Made by a program: the position numbers and the translations under genes. The notes beneath the pieces were generated by a model. It was not told the origin of the DNA, made no database searches, and was given only the letters and a program-made list of their open reading frames with translations. A DNA stretch of 64,000 nucleotides from Pachyseris speciosa (Eukaryota; Cnidaria; Anthozoa; Scleractinia; Pachyseridae): the NCBI GenBank assembly GCA_016490735.1, contig JAEMWC010000125.1, positions 908,501-972,500 on the forward strand. The letters run 5' to 3'. Shown in pieces: positions 1-11,755 of the stretch; positions within the stretch are counted from its first letter, which is position 1; the number at the start of each line of letters is the position of its first letter.

Positions 1-1582
1 ATGCTTCCTTTTGGGGAATTTCAATGTTAATTTAATGAATTACCAACATCATCACCTTACAGGCCAATTTTTAGATGGAATGTACTCTAATATGTTTTTT
101 CCTTTGATTACACGTCTCTCTCGAATTACCTCTCATACCGCTACGTTAATTGACAATATTTTTGTGAATAATTTTTTTGAGTGTTCGAGAAGCGGCTTAT
201 TATTTACTGATATTTCCGATCATCTACCCGTCTTTTCAATCCACTCGGATAACACGTTAGTAAATCGATGTCGACAAGATCCCGTTTTTATTAGAGACAA
301 GAACCCGGATAACATTCCTTCTTTTGTTGAAAAACTAGAACGTGTCGATTGGTCTCCGCTTCAGGATTGTGACGACAGATGTGACGAGCCAAATACTGCG
401 TACAACCGCTTCCTTGATTTGTATACAGAGATATATAATGACTGCTTCCCTCTCAAGAGGGTAACTCGTAACCAAAGGAGCTTTAAAAAACCGTGGTTAA
501 CGAAAGCTCTTCTTAAATCTATCAAAAGGAAGAATAACCTTTATAAGAAATATCTTCGTGTTCCATCAATGGTCAATGCTTCGCTTTATAAAACGTACAA
601 AAACAAACTGAATCACACCTTGCGCTTGGCTAAGCGTTTGTATTATGAGAAGAAACTGCTAGATGTTAAATCAAATACCGATGCCACTTGGAAAATTCTA
701 AATGAAGTCTTTTAAAATAGAAAAATGTCAAAGCCTCAAGTAAATACAGTGTTTAGATCAGATGATCTAGAAATCGCTGATCCGGCAGAAATCGCTAATA
801 GGTTTTCAGTTACTTCTCCAGTATTGGTCCTAACCTTGCAAAAGAAATTCAGTCTCCTCCGCGGTGCTCGCCTAAAGAATTTCTATCCGGATCCTTCCGA
901 GAATCAATCTTATTTAACCCAACAACAAAAGATGAAATTATCACCATTGCTCAATCTTTTGCTTCCGGAAAGACCGCTGGCTATTATAGTATCCCAATGT
1001 TTATAATTAAAGAATCCATCCAGATTATTTCAGAGCCTCTGGCTCACATTATGAATTTGTCAATTGCTTATGGTATTGTTCCAGATCAAATGAAAATAGC
1101 TCGTGTAGTACCCCTGTTTAAAGCTGACGACTCATCGTTGTTCACCAACTATAGGCCTATTTCAATTCTACCTAGCTTTTCCAGATTTCTTGAGAGAATC
1201 ATCTACAGTCGGATACTTGATCATTTGACTAATTTACGTATTCTCTGTGATAATCAGTTCGGTTTTAGGAAAAATCACTCTACCGTTCTTGCTTTGATTG
1301 ATTTGCACGATAAAATTTCGTCTGCTTTGGATAATGGTGAATTAGCGGTTGGCGTCTTTTTAGATCTCTCTAAAGCTTTTGACACAGTTAATCATTCGAT
1401 AAACTTGAACACTACGGCATACGTGGCTTGGCCCTGAAATGAATAAAGAGCTAATTTTCAAACAGACTTCAATTTGTTGAATACAACGGTCATGTTTCTT
1501 CACGTACCAATATTTCGTGTGGTGTTCCACAAGGTTCTATATTAGGACCTTCATGTTTTCTGCTTTACATCAACGATAATAT
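1..1582 (+). pseudogene. CR1/L2-type LINE, 5' part: endonuclease C-terminus and N-terminal half of reverse transcriptase
   Basis: This is the middle of a non-LTR retrotransposon polyprotein that begins before the window. The frame from base 11 opens with the endonuclease motif GNFNVNL and has SDHLPVF at about residues 69-75, both typical of apurinic-type LINE endonucleases. After an in-frame stop at 713 and a frameshift near 815, the RT follows with RPISILPSFSRFLERI (from 1155), NQFGFRKNHST and the catalytic motif A segment FLDLSKAFDTVNH (to about 1394). A second frameshift near 1397 is followed by GVPQGSILGP and LLYIND (about 1520-1577). The reading stops at an AT run at 1580, just before the YADD-equivalent motif, which is found 9.6 kb away at 11222. 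The family (Jockey superfamily, CR1/L2 clade) normally nicks target DNA and copies its RNA in place. This copy is broken and not functional. Confidence 0.9.
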
Positions 1583-3020
1583 ATATATTTAGCCAAGCCG
1601 AAAAGCGGAGCTCCAAAACCATTCTTTTTTTACTGGCATTTACATATAGTCTGCTTGTCATATAACCCATCTGACCTCACTCAAGCTACAGACCTAATAC
1701 TGTAAAAAATAGTATGGAAAGGTGATCTGAGCCAGTGGCACAGTGGATTTGGACCCCCCCTAGATTTTTTTTTTGCACCCTCCAGTCCAGATCTGCTTGT
1801 GGTTCAGATTTGGACCTCCTAGTCCAGAACTGCTAGAAGATATAAACCCCCTTTTACAGATTTGGACCCCCACCCCTCCTAAAAACAAGCGTTCTATTGA
1901 GTAAGGTAATAAAAATACCTTTGCAAATTGAGTTTAGAGATGTTAAAAAGCAAAATAAAAATATTGAGGTAGGTTTTTTTAAATAATCTTTAATACTTTG
2001 TGTAAAAAAGAACCTGCAATGCTAGTTTGCATCTATAAATTTTTTAAACAAAACATTTCTTAACATCTTAGAGCAATACCTAAGGACAGGTCTGTTTCCC
2101 CGTTCAAATGTAGGCTACTTAGTTGTGGTTTAGAGCCACTAGAAATTGGTGGAGAAGCCTGGTGAATGCTATTTTGAATCAGTATCCGACATCAGATATA
2201 TAGTGATTCAGATCATCACTTCATAATGAATGTAATTTCAGTTATCCAAAGCCTCCCATGAGACAGTTGGAAATCAGAAATTGTGTATCCTCTGGATATA
2301 TGTATGCCTCAAAAAAATTATGAAAGAAAGATACATGGAAATCAATAAAAATATTTAGATGATATGCATTAAGACCAAGATATTTCTTTTGATCAGTTAC
2401 TTGTTGACCTTGCTATCGCAAAAACCTGCTTGCTGACATTAAGCTCATCAATCAATGCACCTACAGTGTTTTCAAAAAGAAATCCAGCTGCTCTTCTGGC
2501 CAGCCAAGTGCAAGACTAAGCAACTTGATAATAAAATATTGGGCATTTGGTTGATATCACTATCAAGGTAATTAACAATGTAGTATGAGGATTTAAGGTA
2601 ATGATTCACCAAAGCAAAAGTGCTGGAAATCCGTGTTAGCCATCTTAACTTGATCTTCTATTTTGCAAGAAAGGTAAGGACTAGTCCCACATTTCTCCAT
2701 GTACATTTGAAATTGTACAACATACTTCAACAAACATCAAAAATCCCATGATTAAACATTAGTGCCAAATGTCATCCAAACATACCACAAGATTGGTGTG
2801 ACCAGCTATGAATAAAATTAATTGAAAGACTGCATGCAGGAGAAGGAAGTCCAAAGGATGTGTACATTGATGAGAAAGAGCCTACTTTAAGTTTAATTTT
2901 AAGTTTTAAGTTTAATAATACTTTGTCATGTGAATACATCTAAATTGATACAAAAAAAAGTGCATGACTGGAGAATAATTGGGAGAAAGTAAATTCCCAT
3001 GCAAAGAATATTATCTAATA

Positions 3021-3452
3021 CAGTAATAGCCCACGTATAAGAATCTGGGTTTTAAGAACCTGTTAGGCTAAAATTTTCATTTTAAGCCCCCTCCACATAG
3101 AAACCTATTAAGGCTTAAATTTTAAGTTAGGTTCTTATCAGTGGGGTTGCTGTAAAAGTGTAAAGGCAGAAACTGCTGAATGAGTTTCTTTGTTATGTTT
3201 TGTTTAGGACATATACTGTACCTGCAGTGAACTGCCTATAGGCATTTCTCTATGGTACAAATAAATGATTTATACTGTATTATGAGATGAAATTTATCAT
3301 ATATATAGTATATTCAGATAAAATTCATATGAAAATATAAGAACCTATTTTAAGAACCTTGGTAGCCTAAATTTGCTTTAAGTACCATTTATATAAGAAC
3401 CTATTTAGGCTAAATTGGAAAATTCAGGTTCTTATATATGGGCTATTACCGT
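3021..3452. mobile_element. Non-autonomous TA-flanked MITE
   Basis: The ends are inverted: CAGTAATAGCCCACGTATAA at the left matches the complement of the right end, which begins CGGTAATAGCCCATATATAA. Both are followed by AAGAAYCTG and degenerate copies of an AAGAACCTATTTAGGCTAAA motif. A TA dinucleotide lies at each side, as expected for Tc1/mariner-type insertion. There is no coding capacity. Confidence 0.7.
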
Positions 3453-3474
3453 ATTGCACATTCTAAAAACTAAG

Positions 3475-3670
3475 AGGTGAAATTTAAACGTGGCCCAAAG
3501 CTAACCTAATCAAATTAAATCGAATAATTGTCTCTTATAAGTCACCCCTGCTTTGAGATTGACACTAGAAATAAAGAAGTAAAATTGAAATACAATCCAA
3601 AGCTAACCTAATTAAATTACATACTTGTCACTCACAAGCTACATCTGATTTAAAATTGACACAAATAATG
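3475..3670. repeat. Tandem pair of about 103-bp repeats
   Basis: CCAAAGCTAACCTAAT occurs at about 3494 and again at about 3597. Similar flanking text (AAAATTGAAATACAATCC / AAATTTAAACGTGGCCC, and a later ATTGACAC) shows two diverged tandem units. No coding content is visible. Confidence 0.5.
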
Positions 3671-5847
3671 TAATAGATAGGACTGAAAACTGCTTAAAGA
3701 AGGTGCATGCATGATGTTCGATGGAACACCATTCCAGTCTGGTATGTAGCGATTATAAAAAGAAAAGCTGAAGGCCAAGCCTAGAATCGGAGCTGCACAC
3801 TCTCACCGAGCAACTTCGCATTTCTTTATTTGGGCCAATTTAATTTGTGTCCAAAACAATTGAGCAGCAGCAGGGAAAACGAAGAGTTTTCGATAGCAAA
3901 CGTTTGCAAAAAAATACAGACATTCGTGAGTCCTAACTACTTTCAGATGAAAGCGTAACGGAATTCAGAGCGGATAAAAAAACACTACAAGCGAACAAAG
4001 TACGATGCGAGTGTTTTGCTGGAAGAAGGAGAAGGTGGAGAAAGTAAACAAGACCAGCTTGTAATAAAAATCGCTTGTACTGATTAATCTAGAAAAATCG
4101 GCATTTATTTTGACATAAATGCCCGTAGAAAAGACCATAAAGGGTAAAAACTGATCGTTAAGAAGTCAACAGGAATTGACCGCGGTTCAGAAACAACAGA
4201 ACAACAAACATAAGTATTACAAGAAAACAAAGCACAATACGAATATTTCTTCGAAGATTCTTGGAGAAGGTGGAGAAATTGGACAAGTAACAAATATTGC
4301 TTAGCAATTTTGACATAAATGTCCGTAGAAAAGACAAAAAAGAGGTCCACACCTGATCGTTTAGAGCAGTCAACAGGAATCACTGAGGCAGCAATCACTC
4401 GGAACGCGACAAAGCTGAATAATAGCGCCATTCCCCACAAAATCTTTCCTTGGCTGACACAAAACGCTAAAGACCTTTGATAGTTTTACTGGTACTTCCC
4501 ATGTCTTCCGAAAAACCTTCTTCAATTAATGATTCTCAGTGGCAAAGCGTCATCCAGTTAACGAAGAAAGCGCTTGCCAAACCACACCAGCATTTCTCTC
4601 GCAGACCCGTCCACTATAACATTTATCAAAGCCAGCCCAGCCAGTCAACCCATTTCGGTGTTTTTAACATCCAAACGCTGATTTTTAACGGTTCAAACAA
4701 ATTAAGACGACATGTTTATAGACGGCGAAACTTAATATTGTTGTTTACAGGCCGGCTTCGACGAAGATCTCTAACGAGTGAAGCGCGCTGGTCTTTGACA
4801 TTTTTGACAGCATTTTGAAAACTTTATGTCAGATTTTGAGACGTGCACATGCACATGCATTTGATCGGCTTTTTTTCTATTTTTCTTTTTTACCTCGAGC
4901 TTGAGTTTCCGCCTTTAATCCTTAATTTTACGAGGACTCATTGTGATTACGTGTTATTAAAATAAGGGCAAACGTTTCTTAACTCTGTTGAGGTACCAAG
5001 ATCGAAAAACAGTCAGCCAAGCCGAGTAAAAACACTCGTTCGCTTGCAAAGAAAATAACGTAACAAAAACAAACAAACAATTCAACTACTTCCTTGCGTC
5101 CAAAACTAGTACAGATGATTGTTATATATATCCATTCGAGAGAAAAATACAAGTTTCATTCCTGAACAAAAGTAACAACGATTAAACCAAATGTTAAGCT
5201 TCTATTTATTTAATTTACCTCACTGTCCTGCGCTGTGTTGTAGAGGTTTCTACCACTTGAAAATATGTAAGTTTCAGCAAAGTAAAAACAAGCATCCGCA
5301 AAAATAGCAAACGGTTTCTCCAAAGAAAGAGCTTTTTCCACAGAGTTTGAGCTACTCGTTCCTCCCATTAAGACAGGTGAACTGTTAAGTGACCTTTCTT
5401 AGTGAGATACAAGATGCCGCGGTAAAGGTATTACGAGCCGCAGAAAGCGGGCGAAAAATTAAGCCTCGATTTGGTTTGGGTGTCCCACACCTGGCTTGAG
5501 CCTGCGATCAAATCGAAAGCAAGTACCTGGTCAGCGGTCAACTTAAAAAAAAACAGCTGACCTCGATGAGGTCTTAACTTGAGCCCGCGATATGGTCACG
5601 TGACACTGGTCAGCGGATACCTTGTTTTGACATGTGTCAATTGGCTATAAGATGGATGTCCAGTATCAAAGATGGACACTGGGTGTACGCTGTAAACGAG
5701 CTGGTCAGCTGCTGGGTCAGGTGGAGTATGGCCGCCATGTTGGATTATTATGATTATTATTAGGATATTATTAGTTATTGGGCAACACCACCGTCGTCGT
5801 CGTCGTCGTCGTCGTGCGCGCCCACGAGCAATACCGCTAGCCATTTT

Positions 5848-5879
<32 letters not shown>

Positions 5880-6005
5880 AGGTATGGTGCTCCGCTATAA
5901 GCAATGCATCTACACAGAAGCATATAACCTTGAAGCGATTAGGTCTGTCGCAAAGCTGGGGTTTATTAGCGCGCGAGATTAGCCAATCAGAATTTACTTC
6001 CTAAT

Positions 6006-7189
6006 ATGGATACTCGACATCCTTGCGTGATCGTACAGGGAAAAGCTGCATCGCAATGTAAACAAATGTCAACAATGCATTGTAAAAGAAAATTACAGTT
6101 TGTTGAGGTCAGGTTTGACCAAAGTGGGACGCTTATTCCATCTAAACGCCCTAGAGTGACTGCCAACGGACACCCCAAAGGCAACTTCGCGAAATTAGGA
6201 AAAGAACAGCGCAGGGAATGTGAAATTGAAAGCGCTTTAAGTTCATGTAACGATCCGAGCGCAAATGATCAAGAATATTTGTCATTCCGGCAGCGAGGAT
6301 ATCGTTTTATCGCTCCGCGACCAGCCCAGCTATGTGCAGAAAATAACCACAAGATGGCTAGTAACACCGTAAATGTCCTTCAATCGGAGAACTCAAACGT
6401 AGCCGGGAACGAAACGCCAACAAAGTCATCATGTATGCCGATCCATTCCGCTCATTCAGATGTATCCGATGATTGGATTCAGCGAGTCATAAAAATTATC
6501 TCTCGCAAAGCTCCAGGATTTCAATTCACATTGTGGAAGGCTGGTCACGGTGAAGTATGTATGGTTTCAAAAACTGACTTGTCTGGGTACGATCCTAACT
6601 TGGTGTTTGCGAGTGGTTGTGCTCCGGTGTGTTTACATGTTTCCTCGGATGGGAACTACGCCATTAAAGTACTCTTTCGTGATGCATTTAAAGGCACATT
6701 TAAGGATGAAGATGATTTTGCCTCTCTCCTTGATGTTATGAACAACTACAAAATTTGTCCTGGCCTGAAAACGCCACCAGAGGTCAACTCGGCTTTGAAA
6801 CGGGCATGGGGTTTTCCCTTCCAAAGAGCGGACAGCCATAAATATTTGCTGTTACACCTACCTGGCAACAAAAAGCAAGTGCCTGGCTCCGCCCTCTTTG
6901 ATGTATGTACGAATTGCAAGAAACTTTACCGGAAACTGAATAATATCGCGAAGAAACGTCGAAGTAACCGAAGAAATCGTGTGCTAAAGCCTTCAACGTG
7001 TAATTGGAAGTTCTTAAGCCCGAAAAGTGCGAAGAAAAGACTGCGTAACTTAACGGCGGATGCTCGACGACTAACGAAGGAGGTGGAAAGAAAAAATCAC
7101 AGATGAGCACTCCAATGTGTTGCAAAACATGTCAGATGGTTATAACTTCTTTGTTGGCTGGGCTGACTATGCCTGGGCACAACTATTAG
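6006..7189 (+). pseudogene. Transposase-like protein, N-terminal exon (frameshifted)
   Basis: An ATG at 6006 opens 366 codons to a stop at 7106. The protein is basic. It has a globular middle section (about residues 150-300, with FRDAFKGTFKDEDDFASLLD and the hydrophobic LLLHLPG) and then CTNCKKLYRKLNNIAKKRR near residue 305, a Cys-x2-Cys plus basic segment. I associate that arrangement with DNA-transposon proteins of cnidarians; this is recall, not a search. The stop follows a run of six A bases at about 7092. Read with a one-base shift there, the frame stays open through text coding NMSDGYNFFVGWADYAWAQ up to a good splice donor (TTAG/GTATGA, exon end 7189). A single-base indel therefore probably truncated the gene. 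It could instead be a captured host gene. It lies just inside the left TIR. Confidence 0.5.
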
Positions 7190-8123
7190 GTATGATTTGC
7201 ATTCTTTAAAAAAAATGAAATGTCCATTGTGACAGTTCTCTCGTTGACAGATTGCCTGTTTGGGATCTATTCTACACTCCTCTATAATATATTAATTTCC
7301 AGCTTCTATTTGCTCCTTAACGCACACCATTAATATTTATTGGTAGAGTGATTGTTACGAGACAAACATAAATGGACAGCCTTAAGAAGCAATGTACAAT
7401 GTATGTACTTCACACTTGTTTTTTTTTCCAAATCATTTGACAATTTACAGAACCAAACTTGACTGCTTCCAACCAAAAAGGGTTTCTTGCATGGCAAGTA
7501 ACATTTCTTCAATCATATTATTCAATATTTATTGTTTATTTTGACCAAATAAATGTCAAAGCAATTGATATTTCATCATAACCGTTTTAATGGCAGAGGC
7601 AAGTTTAATGAGACTTAAAAGTCCAAATATCAACAACTCATTATTAAGAAGCTTGCTAGGTAATCCTAGTCTCCTTTGCAGCTGTTATTTGGGTCGTCAT
7701 GCAACGCTCCTCCCGCTAATGGCTGCTCACTTGAGCTTTGCATTCCTTTCCCTCAAACTGACCAATAAGGAGCAGGCTTCCATTTTCTAGAGACCTGGTC
7801 CTAGTCCTTGTCTTGTTGTGTTTTTGGCGGCAAATATAACAAGAAATATGATTGGCACAGCTGCCAAGGATTACATGCATTTTATTGGTTCTCGATAACA
7901 GAGGGAAAGGAATATAGATCTCAAGTGAGCAGCCGTTGGTGGGGAGGAGTATTATGTGACAACCCTAATAACGGCTGCGAAGGAGACCAAGGTAATCCAA
8001 GCTACACGAAGAAGAATTTGAAAGTACAACAGAAATAATTTCATGTCAAACTTTTTCCCTCTTGTTATTTAATTTTTTTCCAAAATTAGAAGCCACTACC
8101 AAACCTTTTTACTGTCCCTACAG
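7190..8123 (+). other. Probable intron region containing a MITE
   Basis: A GTATGA donor at 7190 and a pyrimidine-rich acceptor CTGTCCCTACAG ending at 8123 bracket this stretch. No conserved coding sequence is seen apart from the MITE at 7667-7989. The donor and acceptor phases do not match, so one or more middle exons (the expected catalytic core) are probably lost. Confidence 0.45.
7667..7989. mobile_element. Mutator-like MITE with 9-bp TSD
   Basis: The perfect direct repeat AGGTAATCC occurs at 7658-7666 and 7990-7998. The element ends are inverted: TAGTCTCCTTTGCAGC at the left against TGGTCTCCTTCGCAGC read from the right, with similarity continuing for about 75 bp. A 9-bp TSD is characteristic of Mutator-like transposons. 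A fragment of the same family lies at 14546-14706. Confidence 0.8.
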
Positions 8124-8411
8124 ACATGGGATTTAACAAGACTAATGTATTATGGCTTCACGGAGTTCTGCGAACACTTCATAAGTAACTTCCCAGGCTA
8201 CTACATATGGCCTCTCCGGTTAAATGGAAGTGCACTTGAAACAATATTCAGTCAGCTGAAATTCAGCATGAATGGCCAGTTGTCCAGTGTCAACTATTCA
8301 GCAGCCCTCACAACACTGAAGCTAAAACGACGCATTCATGGGTGGAGGGGAAAGTTTGTTTACAGAAAGACACCATTATATGTAAGAGAAATTTCACTTA
8401 AGAGAAAGTAG
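8124..8411 (+). pseudogene. Transposase-like protein, C-terminal exon
   Basis: The frame is open from the acceptor at 8123 (first codons ACA TGG GAT) to a TAA at 8409-8411. It contains the stretch LRLNGSALETIFSQLK followed by NYSAALTTLK. A Leu-Asn-Gly-Ser-x-x-Glu-x-x-Phe-Ser-Gln pattern near the C-terminus is one I associate with DDE transposases of the P/THAP9-like kind, where the acidic residue lies in a similar context. It probably belonged to the same gene as 6006-7189, with the central catalytic exons missing. I cannot assign the superfamily firmly. Confidence 0.45.
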
Positions 8412-9285
8412 TATTCAAGTTTAGAGAAAGATATCTTTCATGCAGTGTATAATCATTGTAGCCTAAACAATGAATTGATAAGAAAAATGTTTTCATCATC
8501 TTGGAATAAAAAAGGTACATGTATCTTTTGCATAAACAAACACCAGAGTCAGTATTATTGTACAATTCATTTTATTAGTAGGCCACATGCAAAAAGTGAT
8601 GTAAATATGAGCAAATTAGTTGTAAACATATTCGTATAATTGAGGTACGATGTACGTACATGCAGTTATACTGTTAGGACCTGAGTAAGAAAAATGGTAC
8701 ACATATGCAGTTATAATAACTTGAGTAAGAAATGTTTTCAATAAAACAGTAACAAGTATTTTATTATGTAACAATTTGCTTCTTGTAACAATATAAAAAA
8801 GAACCATAACAATTGAAGATTGTCAGCATCAATTATTAAAATCATTAAAGAGTTTCCCCAAAGGTATGTTGCAGTACATGAAGACACATTATTGCAATGG
8901 GTAACAAATGGTTAACTCTCAACATCATGACATATTCTACTAACGTACCCTGTCTGTCATACTACTCTGTCTACTACTCCACTCATAACTACACTAACAT
9001 GATGTCTAGAGTTTATTTCTAAGCTGTTAAATCACAACTACAATTCCCTAGTGGTTTGGAACTCTCTCTTTCATACCATAAATCTGGATTTCTTACTCAT
9101 ACACAGACACACATACTTCGCAGAAATGCATGATTAAGGTTAAGCGATGATGAGAAACATTTGACTCTTCAAATTACACAAAATGTAAACCCAAACAGTT
9201 CCACTCTCATCTTGTGATATAGAAAATATTTTCAGGGAAAAAAAGACTAATATTCTGTGGTTAATGTCTTAAATGCATCTTCTGA
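8412..9285. other. AT-rich spacer inside the two-gene transposon
   Basis: No gene, RNA or repeat is recognised. It separates the convergent 3' ends of the plus- and minus-strand genes and probably holds their 3' untranslated regions. Confidence 0.4.
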
Positions 9286-9532
9286 TTAGCTGGCAACCTT
9301 CAGCTTATTCCTTAACATAACTTGTCTGTCCTGTGTTTGTCTCTCATGATGTTCCTCAAGACATTTCTGTGCTCTAACAAATTCATTGCATCTGATGTTG
9401 AACATTTTGCGTAACAGTCTATTGTAAAGATCTAATTTCATACTTGGGGAAATTGTAATACCATGGCATGTCAGTGCTTCATAAAATTTCCGCTTTATGC
9501 CACTGTCACTCATCACCTGTTGTTCGGCAACC
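9286..9532 (-). CDS. Unrecognised accessory protein, 3' exon
   Basis: Reading right to left, a splice acceptor (CTGATACAG) at 9533 precedes an open frame beginning VAEQQVMSDSGIKRKFYEAL and ending at a stop at 9286, about 81 codons. It is charged and helix-prone, with several Arg/Lys and Gln-rich stretches. It is probably the last exon of the gene whose long exon is 10270-11073. The phases differ (phase 2 donor, phase 0 acceptor), so a small intermediate exon is missing or unrecognised. I do not recognise the family. Confidence 0.35.
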
Positions 9533-10269
9533 TGTATCAGCCAATTTAATTATCAGTAAAAAATCATAAAACAATGGTAATACTTCTACTAACAATGAAG
9601 GCATTTTGAAGAACCAAGATCACGCAAATATCTTGCACCTGCAAAATGTGTTGGTGTGTTGCAGAAGAGTTCCACTTACTGCAGCTGTAAAAAGGTAAGG
9701 TGCTACCAATAAAAAAAACCATATAACCACATTTGATGACAAGAAGCATATGCCTCTGTGCTAACCTACTGTATTCAGGTACTGATTGGTTTCCAATTTT
9801 TGAAAATGCAAAGGGGTTATGCACCAGTCAAAGTAAACCCTGAACTCCCCCCCCCCCTCCCCGCCCCCCACCACCCTGGGATAAAGGTGGGGAATGGTTC
9901 TGAATACTGTACAAAAATTAACAAATGTCCCACCATATGGATTAATATTTTGTGGACAACAGCACACGTCCCACCCTCTAGCTGCCCTGTTGGATTCGAA
10001 CAAATCCCTACTAATGCTCCACATCCCCCAAGACAAGAATGACAAACAAAACAAATGCCCCACATCCTTGGGGCACAAAGAGCTGCCAATGAGGTGATAA
10101 CTCCCCACCAAAGCCCCACTTATGCTGGGTTGGGGTTTAAACTGACTGGTGCATTAATATCTCAAAGGGAAATACTGTGAAATGAAGTTAGGAACGGAAA
10201 TAATGCTATTGATACTCAGATGCTTGTTAACAGACCTAGGGGTGATATCTTGCTTAAGTCTAAACTAAC
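9533..10269 (-). other. Probable intron of the minus-strand gene, with C-rich tract
   Basis: It is bounded by the donor at 10269 and the acceptor at 9533. It contains a C-run at 9847-9860 and a segment at 9761-10119 with repeated CCCCAC and CCACA motifs. The open frames there are low complexity and I do not regard them as coding. Confidence 0.35.
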
Positions 10270-11073
10270 CTTGAAGAGTCTTCTGCCAAACAACTAATAT
10301 CCATTTTGATTCTCAACCTTTCCGAATATACTTGCGTAAATTTCCGCAGGAAAGAAATAAGTTCCATCTTTAAAACAAGTAAGTTTCCTTCGTCAAGACT
10401 GTACAGAAAATTGGGGATGTTTGTCTTTTCGTGATCCTCCATTTTCTCAAGAGCGTCAATTTCCATGCATATCATATTCTTGAGACTCTGTTTAGATCTC
10501 GAAAGTTCTATGGCAATTTGTCGCAAACGTTTTTTCAGTTTCAGTGCCGCCGCAGAACCTAGCTTTAAAAGCGAAACATCGTCCTCAGAAATGTTAATAC
10601 TCTCTCTAGCAACCATGACTGTACATGAAACTGTAGCTTCCTGACTCTCCCTCACAAACTTAAAACCAGCGATCACAACACTCTCCAGAATACACGACAC
10701 TATCTCTTTGCCGCGCGATGGAACCGCCTTCACTATTTCCTCCACATCTCCGTTAGCTAGCACCTGCCTGACAAATTCATACCACCTCACCTGTATTAAG
10801 GCATGCTTGTCAAACGAACCCTTAACTCTTTCGGAAAATAGATCAAAGAAATGATCATTACAACGCTTCACCAAACCACGAAACGGTCCACTCGCCTCCA
10901 GCACATCCACATTTGCGGCCGTATTGGAATTAAAAAAAAAACTGAAGTTTGCTCTAGCCTCTCTGAATATCCTTTCAACCAAAGTCTCCTCCGGGAGCGC
11001 TTTCCCGGTTAGGCTAATGGATTTTATTTTTGCTCTGGAGAGCTTTTTGACGGACTCTGCGAGCTGCCGCCAT
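10270..11073 (-). pseudogene. Unrecognised accessory protein of the two-gene transposon, long exon
   Basis: The minus-strand frame is open from about 11090 to a stop at 10260. A strong donor CAAG/GTTAGT ends the exon at 10270. The frame encodes roughly 270 residues of mixed helical character (for example LVERIFREARANF, LKLKKRLRQIAIELSRSKQ). It has no start codon. An ATG in good context (AAAAAATGGCG) lies at 11071-11073, but in the neighbouring frame, which closes after 18 codons, so a one-base indel near 11025 is likely. It sits just inside the right TIR and points inward. I see no known catalytic motif. It could be a transposon accessory protein or a captured gene. Confidence 0.4.
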
Positions 11074-11189
11074 TTTTTCCAAATGAATCTTTATTCCATA
11101 TTTGGGCTAAAATGCATCTGTGCTTCTGAATGGTCGGCTAATAAACCCCAGCTTGTTTCGTAACATAACAGGGCAATTTAGACGCTTCG

Positions 11190-11724
11190 AGGTTATATGC
11201 TTCTGATCTACATTATTACAATTGATCTTATTTGCTGATGATACCAACGTTTTTTTGTCTCATAAGGATGCAGATTGCTTGGCTAACATCCTGAATACTG
11301 AGTTAAATAAGTTTTCAATTTGGTTCAGAGTTAACAAGCTCTCATTAAACCCTAAAAAAGCTAAATTTATGGTATTTAAACCAAGTCAAAAACGTACAAA
11401 TCATGATATTCAGCTTTTAATAAATGACCATAAACTTGATCAGGTAGAAAACAGTTTTCTTGGGAGTAATCCTAGATGAAAATTTAAATTGGAGGTCCGA
11501 AATCTCACATGTGGCCAACAAAGTCTCTAAGTCTATTGGAATAATTCGCAAATCTAGTCTCTACCTGTCGACAAAATCTTTACGAACATTATATTTTTCA
11601 TTAGTCTATCCATATCTTTTTTACTGCAACTTAGTATGGGCCTCTACTTACAGAACTAACCTTGTTCGTCTTGTAATTCTACAGAAACGAGTGGTGAGAA
11701 CTATAGCTAAAACCAATTTCTATG

Positions 11725-11755
<31 letters not shown>

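Larger units (their letters stand above)
1583..5949 (-). repeat. Interspersed repeat family X, copy 1 (reverse orientation, inserted in the LINE)
   Basis: This stretch shares long similarity, in reverse complement, with 18545-20690 and 42838-44760. The shared parts include a GGAGCACCATA end near 5885, the AAACCCGTCAACTGCTTTTC segment, a GAC-triplet run at 5795-5815, an AACATGGCGGCCATACTCCA segment and a GGAGCTCC end near 1610. It is longer than the other two copies because it holds extra sequence, including the MITE at 3021-3452. I see no convincing protein in it. The class is unresolved: the ends carry a short inverted AGCGGAGCNCC, which suggests a non-autonomous DNA element. Confidence 0.55.
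5953..11154. mobile_element. TIR transposon with two convergent intron-containing gene remnants
   Basis: An 18-bp inverted repeat AAGCTGGGGTTTATTAGC lies at 5953-5970 and, inverted, at 11137-11154. A weaker match continues inside (CCAATCAGAA / CCATTCAGAA). Between them are plus-strand exons at 6006-7189 and 8124-8411 and minus-strand exons at 9286-9532 and 10270-11073, all pointing inward from the two ends. A Mutator-like MITE (7667-7989) sits between the plus-strand exons. I could not find a clear target-site duplication. The two genes plus matching ends suggest a DNA transposon with a transposase-like protein and an accessory protein. The superfamily is not settled. Confidence 0.6.

Noticed and set aside
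4105..4818. Frames of about 110 codons at 4105-4440 (-) and 4477-4818 (+)
   Set aside because: They lie in family X sequence that is not open in the copies at 18545 and 42838, and have no protein-like pattern.
9758..10119. Overlapping frames of 70-116 codons around the C-run
   Set aside because: They are low-complexity, Pro/Gly-rich and conflicting on both strands within a probable intron.
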